A DNA stretch of 58,655 nucleotides from an uncultured Pseudomonadota bacterium. Lineage in GTDB: Bacteria > Pseudomonadota > Alphaproteobacteria > RF32 > CAG-239. Position numbers and translations under genes: made by a program. A model generated the notes under the pieces. It worked only from the letters and a program-made list of their open reading frames with translations, was not told the DNA's origin and made no database searches. The stretch is taken from NCBI GenBank assembly GCA_902788365.1, contig CADAJN010000003.1, positions 1 to 58,655 on the forward strand, read 5' to 3'. Positions 8,610-16,400 of the stretch are shown piece by piece. Positions within the stretch are counted from its first letter, which is position 1; every line of letters starts with the position of its first letter.

Positions 8610-11360
8610 ATGAAAAAATATCTGCATATTGCATATTTGCTTATTTTAATGCTCGTCGGCATATGCTCTTTATCGGCGCATGCATTTCAATCATCCGGCA
8701 CCTATCGCGGCAGTGATGCGTTTATGTTGGCCACCATAATTTATCACGAAATCGGCGGTTATTCCGAAGCCGATATGCAACAGGTTGCCAATGTTGTGAT
8801 GAACCAATATAACATCTTCCGCAACGGTAAAGGCGGCGAAAATGTGCAAATCGGCGATATTTTAACCAAAAAATGGAACTTTTCTTTCAGTGAAAAATAT
8901 TTAAACCGCAACATGACCGATGCGGAAATTTATGCTAAAATTCCAAAAGATGCGGCTAGTCAGCGTGTTTGGGAACAATCTATGAAAATTGCCAAATTGG
9001 CTATTTCCGGTCAGCTTGCCGATATTACTCAAGGTGCGACACATTACCGCACTTGTAATCGCAAAACCGGCGCCCACACCACATTCTGGGGAGCTTCAGC
9101 CTTAAATCTGTCGCATAACGGCCCGCACTGCTTCTTCAAAAACATTAAAATGGGCGCCTTAAGAATAAATGGCAAAACCATTGCTCTTGAAGGTAAATTA
9201 ACCGGCAATAACAGCGGCACATACGTTGGCTCAACCGAAGGCGGCGGCAGCGGTGGCGGTTGGGGCGATTTAGGCGGCGTTGGTTCCGGCATGGCGGCTT
9301 ATGACAGCGGCGGTTTTACCGACTTAGCACTTTCAGATCAGGCCTATATTGACGCTTGCGTCAATGCCAAAATGGAGGGTGATTCGTCCTTTGAAACACC
9401 GCCGAATGTGTTCAATACCAAAATATTAACCGGTATTGAACTGATGATGAAAAAAATCTATACCTCTTTAGGCGCATTATATGCTTTAGGCCAAAGTCTG
9501 ATGTGTTATGCCACCGATATCGGTTACCACTGTGTCGGCTTAAAGGTCTTCGGAGTTGAAAGATGCGCGATTAAACTCGTCAACTTGACAGTTTGGTTGT
9601 GCGGTGTTGCAATTTTCCTGACCGCCTTCTTCATGAGCATGAGTGTTGGTATGTATTTCATTGATGTGTCGTTCAAAATCGGCTTTGCCCTGTTGATGTT
9701 ACCGATTAGTATTGCCTTATGGCCGTTTGAAGTAACCCGCGGCAAATTAAGTGAAAACTTTTCCATTATCATTCGTAACGCCATGTTGTTTGCACTGGTT
9801 TCCATCGGCGTATCATTTGCCGTTATCCTCATTGAACAAGGAGTGCTGCACGGCATTGATGAAGAAGCATTTAATGCTGCCCTAAAAGACGAAAACAGCC
9901 GTATGATGGCCGAAGATTATTCGCTTGATTCCATGCGTATTTTAGTCATTCTTTTCTGTCTGATATTCGGCTTAAAAATTATCACTTCAAGCGTCACCGA
10001 TTATTTGAATAAAATCTTTCCGGATAATCTTTTTGGCGGATCCAGCCCGATGCACCACATGGGCACGCAAGCCTTCGGTTATGTGCAATCGCGCACCGTC
10101 ACACCGGCGGCAGCTTTGGTCGGTGATATGGCCAAAAACGGGGCCGGCCACTTGATGATGGGGGTTGGCAGTGGCTTATCCAAAATGTCGCAAGGTAATT
10201 TTACACCGCTGAAAAATATCGCCTCGTTCGGTAAAAAAGCCGGTAATTATGTCGGTCATAAAGTCACTCATCCGCGCGAAATAGTTCAAGGCGGCGTTAA
10301 TATCCTGCGCCGCGGCGCTCAAGCGACCGCTTCCGGAATTGCCGCAGTAGATCGCGAAATGACTGATGTCGGTCGTTTGATTAGGCCAGGAATATATTCC
10401 GAAGAAAAACGGCAAGCAGAAAAAATGGAATATGATAATAACAGTCAACGCCGTGAAGATAAGGCAAGAGAAATTATCGGAGCCGCTGCCGATTTTACCA
10501 ACGCCGGTATTGATGTTTTAAGCGATGGGGCACAAAAGCTGGCGGCCGCCGGTGCAGCCAAAGTGGCAAATTCAAAAGTTGGAAAAGCGGCCGTTGCCGG
10601 TGCACAAGCCCTCAGTCACGGTGCACAGGTTGCAGCAGTCGGTGCGGCAGGTTTAGCTGTTAAGAGCGCTCAAGTTGCCGAAGAATTTGCTAAAGATAAA
10701 ATTACCTCCGGTGCGGCGGCCGTATTAAATGCCGTGTCCGATGAAGAGGTAAGCACCGAAGATATGCGCGCCACACTGCATGATGCAAAAGAAAGCACTA
10801 AAGAGACTGTTAAAGGTTGGGGAAAAGCTGCTATGGCCGGTATGAAAGACGGTGCAATCAATTATGATAAAGGTTCATATTCATTGTCGCCGGGCACCAT
10901 TTTAGGCAATGCCGCCCAAATTGTAACGGCACCTTTGCGCAAAGAAACGTATCAACAACTGGCTAAACTGCCGGAGCTTTACAAAAAGCGAATGAGCACC
11001 GAAGGAATACGCGAAAAACAACAAGCGGAAGATGCACGCAAAAAAGACAAAGAAGCCGCCGATGCACAAATTTTGCCGAACAGCACAAAAGCTCAACGCA
11101 TCATTATGAAATCAACACGCGGTGTTACCAGATTATTTGTCCGCACCGGTGTTGATACCGCACAAACCGCCACCGCCGTAACCGGCTCACTGTTGCAGAA
11201 ATTCGGCAAGAAACTGACACAAAACAAACCGCGCGATAATGGGTATTGGAAAAAATATTGGGATGAAAAAGACAAAGAAGAAAGAAGACAAAAACTCGCC
11301 GAACAAGAACAACGCGAAACCGACGCCACTTTGGCCGACCAATTTGAGGAGCGCAGATAA
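8610..11360 (+). CDS. SleB-type cell-wall hydrolase fused to C-terminal half of VirB6-like channel
   Basis: The start is the ATG at 8610, behind AAAGGAG and directly before a signal peptide (about 1-26); a TTG at 8586 is less likely. Residues about 32-178 form a SleB/CwlJ-type hydrolase (Hydrolase_2) with the YHEIGGYS segment (E47) and GATHY (142-146). A Gly-rich linker follows, then only the second half of the VirB6-like core: GQSLMC (294-299), MYFIDVSFKIGF (348-359), LWPFEVT (370-376) and helices near 325-345, 355-372, 390-410 and 443-460. The last 430 residues are charged and helical. The preceding gene supplies the missing first half. The likely role is local peptidoglycan opening tied to the secretion channel (inference). 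Confidence 0.75.
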   Translation: MKKYLHIAYLLILMLVGICSLSAHAFQSSGTYRGSDAFMLATIIYHEIGGYSEADMQQVANVVMNQYNIFRNGKGGENVQIGDILTKKWNFSFSEKYLNRNMTDAEIYAKIPKDAASQRVWEQSMKIAKLAISGQLADITQGATHYRTCNRKTGAHTTFWGASALNLSHNGPHCFFKNIKMGALRINGKTIALEGKLTGNNSGTYVGSTEGGGSGGGWGDLGGVGSGMAAYDSGGFTDLALSDQAYIDACVNAKMEGDSSFETPPNVFNTKILTGIELMMKKIYTSLGALYALGQSLMCYATDIGYHCVGLKVFGVERCAIKLVNLTVWLCGVAIFLTAFFMSMSVGMYFIDVSFKIGFALLMLPISIALWPFEVTRGKLSENFSIIIRNAMLFALVSIGVSFAVILIEQGVLHGIDEEAFNAALKDENSRMMAEDYSLDSMRILVILFCLIFGLKIITSSVTDYLNKIFPDNLFGGSSPMHHMGTQAFGYVQSRTVTPAAALVGDMAKNGAGHLMMGVGSGLSKMSQGNFTPLKNIASFGKKAGNYVGHKVTHPREIVQGGVNILRRGAQATASGIAAVDREMTDVGRLIRPGIYSEEKRQAEKMEYDNNSQRREDKAREIIGAAADFTNAGIDVLSDGAQKLAAAGAAKVANSKVGKAAVAGAQALSHGAQVAAVGAAGLAVKSAQVAEEFAKDKITSGAAAVLNAVSDEEVSTEDMRATLHDAKESTKETVKGWGKAAMAGMKDGAINYDKGSYSLSPGTILGNAAQIVTAPLRKETYQQLAKLPELYKKRMSTEGIREKQQAEDARKKDKEAADAQILPNSTKAQRIIMKSTRGVTRLFVRTGVDTAQTATAVTGSLLQKFGKKLTQNKPRDNGYWKKYWDEKDKEERRQKLAEQEQRETDATLADQFEERR

Positions 11361-14300
11361 TGAGAATAATAATCACCGCTTTTGCCTTTTTATTTGCTCT
11401 GGTTACGCCAATCAGCAGTTATGCCGGCGACTCATGTTCCGGTCCGCAAGAATGCGGTAGTATGAAATGTGGTATTGCAAAAGACTTAAATTCTAGTAAA
11501 GTTTTCAAATGGACATCAAAATCTAACCAAATTGACGGCAACTGCATTAAAAACAACACCGTAAAATCAGGCGGCTGTTTCAACTCTAATCCGACCAGTT
11601 CTTCCGGCTCCTACGGCGGTCTAGGTTATCGTCCGAACGGCGCCGGTGGCAATGCTACCCCGCGTAACCACTATGGTGCAGATATCGGCGGCGGCGGAAA
11701 AAGAGATATTGCCGTTTATGCCGCAGCCGAAGGCACTGTGAGGTGGGTAGGCACATCAGGCGGCGGCGGACGCACCGTGGTGGTGGAACATGAAAGAAAA
11801 TGCACGGGCAAAGGTGCCGGCGGCAAATATAAAACCATTTATCGTCACCTGTTTCGTATCAAAGTTTCGCCGGGGCAAAAAGTTAATCAAACAACGGAAA
11901 TCGGTATAGAAGGCGGCTCTAACGCCACCAAAGCCGGCGCTTCGGTTTGCGACAACCCGTCACAGCGCAATCTCGGCACCGACGGCTATGGCGGCCGAAC
12001 CTGCGGCCACGCCTATGACATTCATTTGCATTTTGAGGTGGTTAACAGCGCCATGAACGGTTCCACATGGATTGGCGGCGAAAAAAATAACATTTTGTAT
12101 CCGAACTGCGGCGGTTTGCAAACTTTGTGCGGCGGCTGTCCGGTTGATACCACAAAATGTAAAGGATTCGGCGCGGTCAATGACGGCTCGGCAACTTCCA
12201 TGGATGGAGTTGGCGGTGTTAACGGTAACGGCGGCGAAGACGGCGGACAATCTTTCCAAGATGATTGCCAATTCGGCGCTTATTTAGATGACCAAAATTG
12301 CACTTTCTGTGAACTGTTCAAAAAACTTTTTAATGCTGCCAGTAAAATGGCTAAAGCTTCCAATGACGGCCTTGCAATTCCAAGCAAAAATGTTGTCAGT
12401 GTGGCCTTTTTAATTTGGCTTGCGGTTTATATTTTAAAGCAAATTTCATCATTTTCGCGTGCTTCCACCGGTCAAATGCTCAAAGGTATTTTATTTCAAG
12501 GCTTTCGCGTGGCCGTTGTTATTATCGCTCTTAACGGCGCCATTTATCAGCTGATGGATTTAACTTTAAACCCCATAATTGAAACAGGCTTAGACTTTGC
12601 CCGAACCGTAAATCAAGATTCAACCAATTCATGTGATGAAACGCAACCTTATATGCAGGGGATTATCGGTTATGATGCCAACACCGGATTTCCGAAATTA
12701 AATGAAGGCTCAAGCGAAGCCAACGGCGGTCTGTCCAAAGGCATCGGCCAATCAATTATCTGCAACATTAAAACTTTGGAAGGCACCACCGGCTTTTTGA
12801 TGAATTTGGGTAAATACAGCATGTGTCTTGCATGGGATCGTTATCCGTGGGCTGTTGTTTTGCCGCATTTCGGTTATCTGACAACCGGAATTGTTCTATG
12901 GATTACCGGTTTAATGTTGCTCATTTCCTTCCCGTGGTATTTGATTGATTGTATTTTGCAATTATGCATTGCCGTGGCGCTGATTCCGTGTGCGGTTGCA
13001 GCCTATGCCTTCAAGCCGACCACCAAATATTTGCGCCTGATATGGAGTATGTTTATGAACGCCATGTTTAACTTTGTGTTTATGGCGATTATTATCTATA
13101 TCATCAATACGCACTTAAAAGAGTGGATTGGGTATGAACCGGGCACTAACCCGAACGACAAAATTTTCGTAACCGGATATAGCGCCAAAGGTTTGGCTTG
13201 GTGGGGTATCGGATGCTTAAAAATCTTTGCCATATGCCTGCTGTCTTGGTCATTCTTTGACGAAGCAAAATCAATGGCCAATCACTTTACTTCGGGTATC
13301 GGCTTACACAACATCGGCGGCAAAATCGGTGGCACCGTTACCTCGGCGGCAATTAACAAAGCCATTGTTCCGGGCGCGCAACTTGCTGCCAAAGGCACAT
13401 GGTCGGCTGCCAAAGGTGTCGGTCAGGCCACTAATTCGCTTTTGGGTAACCAAACCCGCAACGGCATAAACTACTTACGCGGTAAAGCCGTAGGCGCATT
13501 GGGCGGTAAACACGGTGTTAACGAAAACGGCGAAGAATATGTTGAAAAAACCTTTAATATTTTGGGGTTCCGCCACACAAGACGCATTACCCGCGGCGCA
13601 GACGGTATTTATCGCCAAGATAAAGAAACGCACGAGCGCGATAATTATGAGAAATATTTTAAAGTAACCACTGACGAAAACGGCAAACAACACGTGGCCG
13701 CCCGTAAGACCTTTATGGGTATGACCCTATTCGGCGCACTCGGCACGCAGGAAATGGAATCTTCTACCGATGAAACCGGACGCACCATCTGGCATACCAA
13801 AGATGAAGACAGCAACGGCAACGTGCAAAATCGTAAGCGTAACATTGTGTTTGGCGCCGATGGAAAAGTGGAAAGTTTTAATAAATATGAAAATTTAGAT
13901 GAAAAGAATGCCCTTACCCGCGCTTTGCACGATAAAAGCGGTAAAGAACACGCAATTTTGCATCACGGCGGCACACGCACCACAAACGATGCCTTTATGC
14001 AAACGCGCGAGCTAACCGACGCACAAGGTAACTCGGTGGGCCGCACATTTGATTTCCGTAATGTTACGGCAGCAAATTTGCAAAATTCGGATGGCACAAT
14101 GAATATGCAAGCAGTCAGCCAAATTATTAACGGTGCCCATGATAAAAAATTAGCCATGGAAGGTATGGTGGCCTTTACCATGCAAAAACGCGGCATGCGG
14201 TTGGACGACCATTATCAGAGTCGTAAAACCCAAATGACAAAAGATGGTCTGACAATAGAACAGGTCAATTTGGACGGCACCAAAACCATCGTGAATGCCA

Positions 14301-15181
14301 AATTAATGGACGACCAATTTGTGATTGAAAACACCACCAAAGATACGCACGAAATTGTAACCGGCAAAGATGCCACTACCGGTAAAGACATTAAACAAAA
14401 AGTAGAATATGTCAGCCGCTATGAGAAAAACAACGGTATGCGCACCAAAACAGAAACCTATCACTACAACGCCGAAACCGGTCAATATGATACTAAAACA
14501 CGTCATGATATCAGCGATTTTTGGAAAAACCGCAACAAATATCTTGGTGCATTAAGTGCAAACGGTCAATGGGGCACGGATATTGACTCCGCAAAAGTTA
14601 TGAAAGGCTTTACCGACAAAGATTTTCAAGAACACCTACAGATTCTGAAAAATCCAAAATCAAGTGTGATTACATCTTCGCTGTCGGCTGAGCAAATTGC
14701 CTCGCGTATCAGCGGTAAAGATTTAACACCGCCACAACAGCCGGAAATTCCGACTGAGCCGAAAACACCTGAGCAACAGCAACTGGAATTACAACGTTTG
14801 CAAAATGAAGATTTAAAACATCTGCAAGACGAAATGGAAAAAGCCAAAAAAGAGGCGCAAACCGATGCCCACAAAGCTACCGAAGACTTTAACGCCGAAG
14901 CTTCGCACGGTAATGCGGAAGGAGTGCAAATTGACAACAAAATTACCGAAATCAATGCACAAATAAATGAGTTTAATCACAAATTATCTGACGCCAAAAG
15001 CAAAATTGAACGCACAGATTTATCGGCAGAAGAGCGAGCCTTAGCACAACACGAATATGAAGCATTGCAATCACAAATAGGCGCTTTGAACGAGCAGATT
15101 ACACGGCAAATCAATGAAACTCAGACATGGTTGGCTGATTGGCAAAAGCGCCGCGATGCGCATAACCGTGAGATAAAATAG
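11360..15181 (+). CDS. M23 (LytM) endopeptidase fused to VirB6-like channel with long tail
   Basis: This 1273-residue protein begins with a signal peptide (about 1-22). Residues about 85-235 form an M23 metallopeptidase with HYGAD (H104, D108), YRHL (H163) and HLHFE (H222, H224), so the zinc site looks complete. CTFC (314-317) precedes a full VirB6-like core: LIWLAVYILKQ (351-361), GQSIIC (463-468), YLIDCILQL (527-535) and several helices up to about 635. The remaining 600 residues form a polar tail: a beta-rich segment with many short DGxGK-like turns (about 700-1090) and a final coiled coil (about 1125-1265). It overlaps the previous stop by 1 nt. It probably crosslinks wall cleavage to channel assembly (inference). 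Confidence 0.8.
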   Translation: MRIIITAFAFLFALVTPISSYAGDSCSGPQECGSMKCGIAKDLNSSKVFKWTSKSNQIDGNCIKNNTVKSGGCFNSNPTSSSGSYGGLGYRPNGAGGNATPRNHYGADIGGGGKRDIAVYAAAEGTVRWVGTSGGGGRTVVVEHERKCTGKGAGGKYKTIYRHLFRIKVSPGQKVNQTTEIGIEGGSNATKAGASVCDNPSQRNLGTDGYGGRTCGHAYDIHLHFEVVNSAMNGSTWIGGEKNNILYPNCGGLQTLCGGCPVDTTKCKGFGAVNDGSATSMDGVGGVNGNGGEDGGQSFQDDCQFGAYLDDQNCTFCELFKKLFNAASKMAKASNDGLAIPSKNVVSVAFLIWLAVYILKQISSFSRASTGQMLKGILFQGFRVAVVIIALNGAIYQLMDLTLNPIIETGLDFARTVNQDSTNSCDETQPYMQGIIGYDANTGFPKLNEGSSEANGGLSKGIGQSIICNIKTLEGTTGFLMNLGKYSMCLAWDRYPWAVVLPHFGYLTTGIVLWITGLMLLISFPWYLIDCILQLCIAVALIPCAVAAYAFKPTTKYLRLIWSMFMNAMFNFVFMAIIIYIINTHLKEWIGYEPGTNPNDKIFVTGYSAKGLAWWGIGCLKIFAICLLSWSFFDEAKSMANHFTSGIGLHNIGGKIGGTVTSAAINKAIVPGAQLAAKGTWSAAKGVGQATNSLLGNQTRNGINYLRGKAVGALGGKHGVNENGEEYVEKTFNILGFRHTRRITRGADGIYRQDKETHERDNYEKYFKVTTDENGKQHVAARKTFMGMTLFGALGTQEMESSTDETGRTIWHTKDEDSNGNVQNRKRNIVFGADGKVESFNKYENLDEKNALTRALHDKSGKEHAILHHGGTRTTNDAFMQTRELTDAQGNSVGRTFDFRNVTAANLQNSDGTMNMQAVSQIINGAHDKKLAMEGMVAFTMQKRGMRLDDHYQSRKTQMTKDGLTIEQVNLDGTKTIVNAKLMDDQFVIENTTKDTHEIVTGKDATTGKDIKQKVEYVSRYEKNNGMRTKTETYHYNAETGQYDTKTRHDISDFWKNRNKYLGALSANGQWGTDIDSAKVMKGFTDKDFQEHLQILKNPKSSVITSSLSAEQIASRISGKDLTPPQQPEIPTEPKTPEQQQLELQRLQNEDLKHLQDEMEKAKKEAQTDAHKATEDFNAEASHGNAEGVQIDNKITEINAQINEFNHKLSDAKSKIERTDLSAEERALAQHEYEALQSQIGALNEQITRQINETQTWLADWQKRRDAHNREIK

Positions 15182-15221
15182 CCCTATATATTGCGGCTGA
15201 TAAGCACTTTACCTGTCCTTA

Positions 15222-15236
15222 TTTTCTGACAGAAAA
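15222..15236. promoter_or_regulatory. Palindrome upstream of the regulator gene, candidate operator
   Basis: TTTTCTG-A-CAGAAAA is a perfect palindrome with 7-bp arms. It is followed by a further half-site (TTTCTGTA) at 15243-15250. It lies about 35 bp upstream of the predicted promoter of the double-HTH regulator gene, a usual place for an autoregulatory site. The link is inferred from position and symmetry only. Confidence 0.4.
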
Positions 15237-15269
15237 CAGCACTTTCTGTATATAATTTTCTTTTTTGTC

Positions 15270-15297
15270 TTGCATTTTGTAAAATAATGCCTATGAT
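15270..15297 (+). promoter_or_regulatory. Predicted sigma70-type promoter of the regulator gene
   Basis: TTGCAT (15270-15275) and TATGAT (15292-15297) are separated by 16 bp. They would start transcription near 15304, about 30 nt before the ATG of the regulator. Confidence 0.45.
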
Positions 15298-15335
15298 AAC
15301 GCTTAGTGTATCAGGTTATTATATAGAGGCTTAAC

Positions 15336-16310
15336 ATGGAAGAAATTATTTTCCCGAACCAAATCAGAATGCATAGAAGACTGCGCGGTGTGCCGATGCA
15401 GGTTTTGGCAGACCATTTAGGTGTCAGCTTATCAGCTATTTCCAAGATAGAAAAAGGCTATCGCCGTTTAAATCAGGAACAACTGATTCAAGTGGCAGAG
15501 CTTTTGGATTGCGCGTTGCAAGACTTATACGTTAACGAGCAAAATTCCGAGCAGGACGTTGTTCAGGCATGGAAACGCGAACAAGATCGCCGCAGCAAAA
15601 TTAACCAATCTGCCGGATTAAAAACTTTGGGTGCCGGCTTGCGCCATATCCGTAATGAAAAAGGCTTAACTCTGATTGAGGTTTCGGAACATGCCGATAT
15701 GACTTTATCGGTTTATCACCGTATTGAAATGGGCCAACGTGAAGTTTCCGATTTGGAATACAAAAATATTGCCCGTGCGCTGTCAATGTCGGTTGAAAAA
15801 CTCAGAAATGAAATCAAAAAGTTAGATTCGGCCGGCCAGTTAAGCGACATTATTGAACACAATGATAACCGCTATAAAGTTTTGAACAACACGCGTTATG
15901 CTCAGTTGGGCGGAAACATCGGTAACGATGATGATGCGGCAATGATTCCGATATACGGCATCGGCAACGCCGAAGGTAATATTGTGATTGACCGCAACGG
16001 CACTTTTAAAGAAATTGCCTGCCCGCACCATTTACAAAACAAACAAGATGTTTATGCGGTTAATTTATGCACGCGTCGTTTGGGCTCATTGTTGTCCAGT
16101 CGTGCCGTGCTGATTATAGATCCGAGCGAAGTTGTCAGTGCCGGTGATATTGCTCTGTATTATATTTCCGAAAACGAAACAAAATTGCTCAGCATTCGTG
16201 AAGATGAAAACGGTCAGCTCTATGGTTTGCGCTGGAATCCTGATGAACGGATTAACTTTAATAACAGCGATTTAACCAAATTGCACAAAGTGGCGGTAAT
16301 TAATCTTTAA
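15336..16310 (+). CDS. Double-HTH XRE-family regulator with degenerate S24-like C-terminus
   Basis: This 324-residue protein carries two helix-turn-helix domains of the XRE/HTH_3 type, at about residues 8-66 (LADHLGVSLSAISKIEKGYR) and 93-152 (VSEHADMTLSVYHRIEMGQR). The C-terminal 120 residues follow the S24/LexA strand order, with IIDPSEVVSAGDIALYY and a later KLLSIRED. The position of the catalytic GDSM motif reads CTRRLGS, so self-cleavage is unlikely. It is a DNA-binding regulator, probably sensing a signal through its C-terminal domain. Its place in the middle of the secretion locus suggests it controls that locus and perhaps the 16-bp box (inference). Confidence 0.75.
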   Translation: MEEIIFPNQIRMHRRLRGVPMQVLADHLGVSLSAISKIEKGYRRLNQEQLIQVAELLDCALQDLYVNEQNSEQDVVQAWKREQDRRSKINQSAGLKTLGAGLRHIRNEKGLTLIEVSEHADMTLSVYHRIEMGQREVSDLEYKNIARALSMSVEKLRNEIKKLDSAGQLSDIIEHNDNRYKVLNNTRYAQLGGNIGNDDDAAMIPIYGIGNAEGNIVIDRNGTFKEIACPHHLQNKQDVYAVNLCTRRLGSLLSSRAVLIIDPSEVVSAGDIALYYISENETKLLSIREDENGQLYGLRWNPDERINFNNSDLTKLHKVAVINL

Positions 16311-16345
16311 TTTTGCGCAATTTATTGCTAATTTTAATAAGAAAT

Positions 16346-16377
16346 TTACACTCTCTATCCTAAAATAGAGGGTGTAA
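16346..16377 (+). terminator. Inverted repeat after the regulator gene (weak terminator or operator)
   Basis: TTACACTCTCTAT and ATAGAGGGTGTAA form a 13-bp stem with one G-U pair and a 6-nt loop, followed by TTTTAT. It can end transcription of the regulator gene or act as a binding site for the next gene, whose ATG lies 24 nt downstream. The T-run is short, so termination would be weak. Confidence 0.5.
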
Positions 16378-16400
16378 TTTTATAAACAATAAGGACGTTG

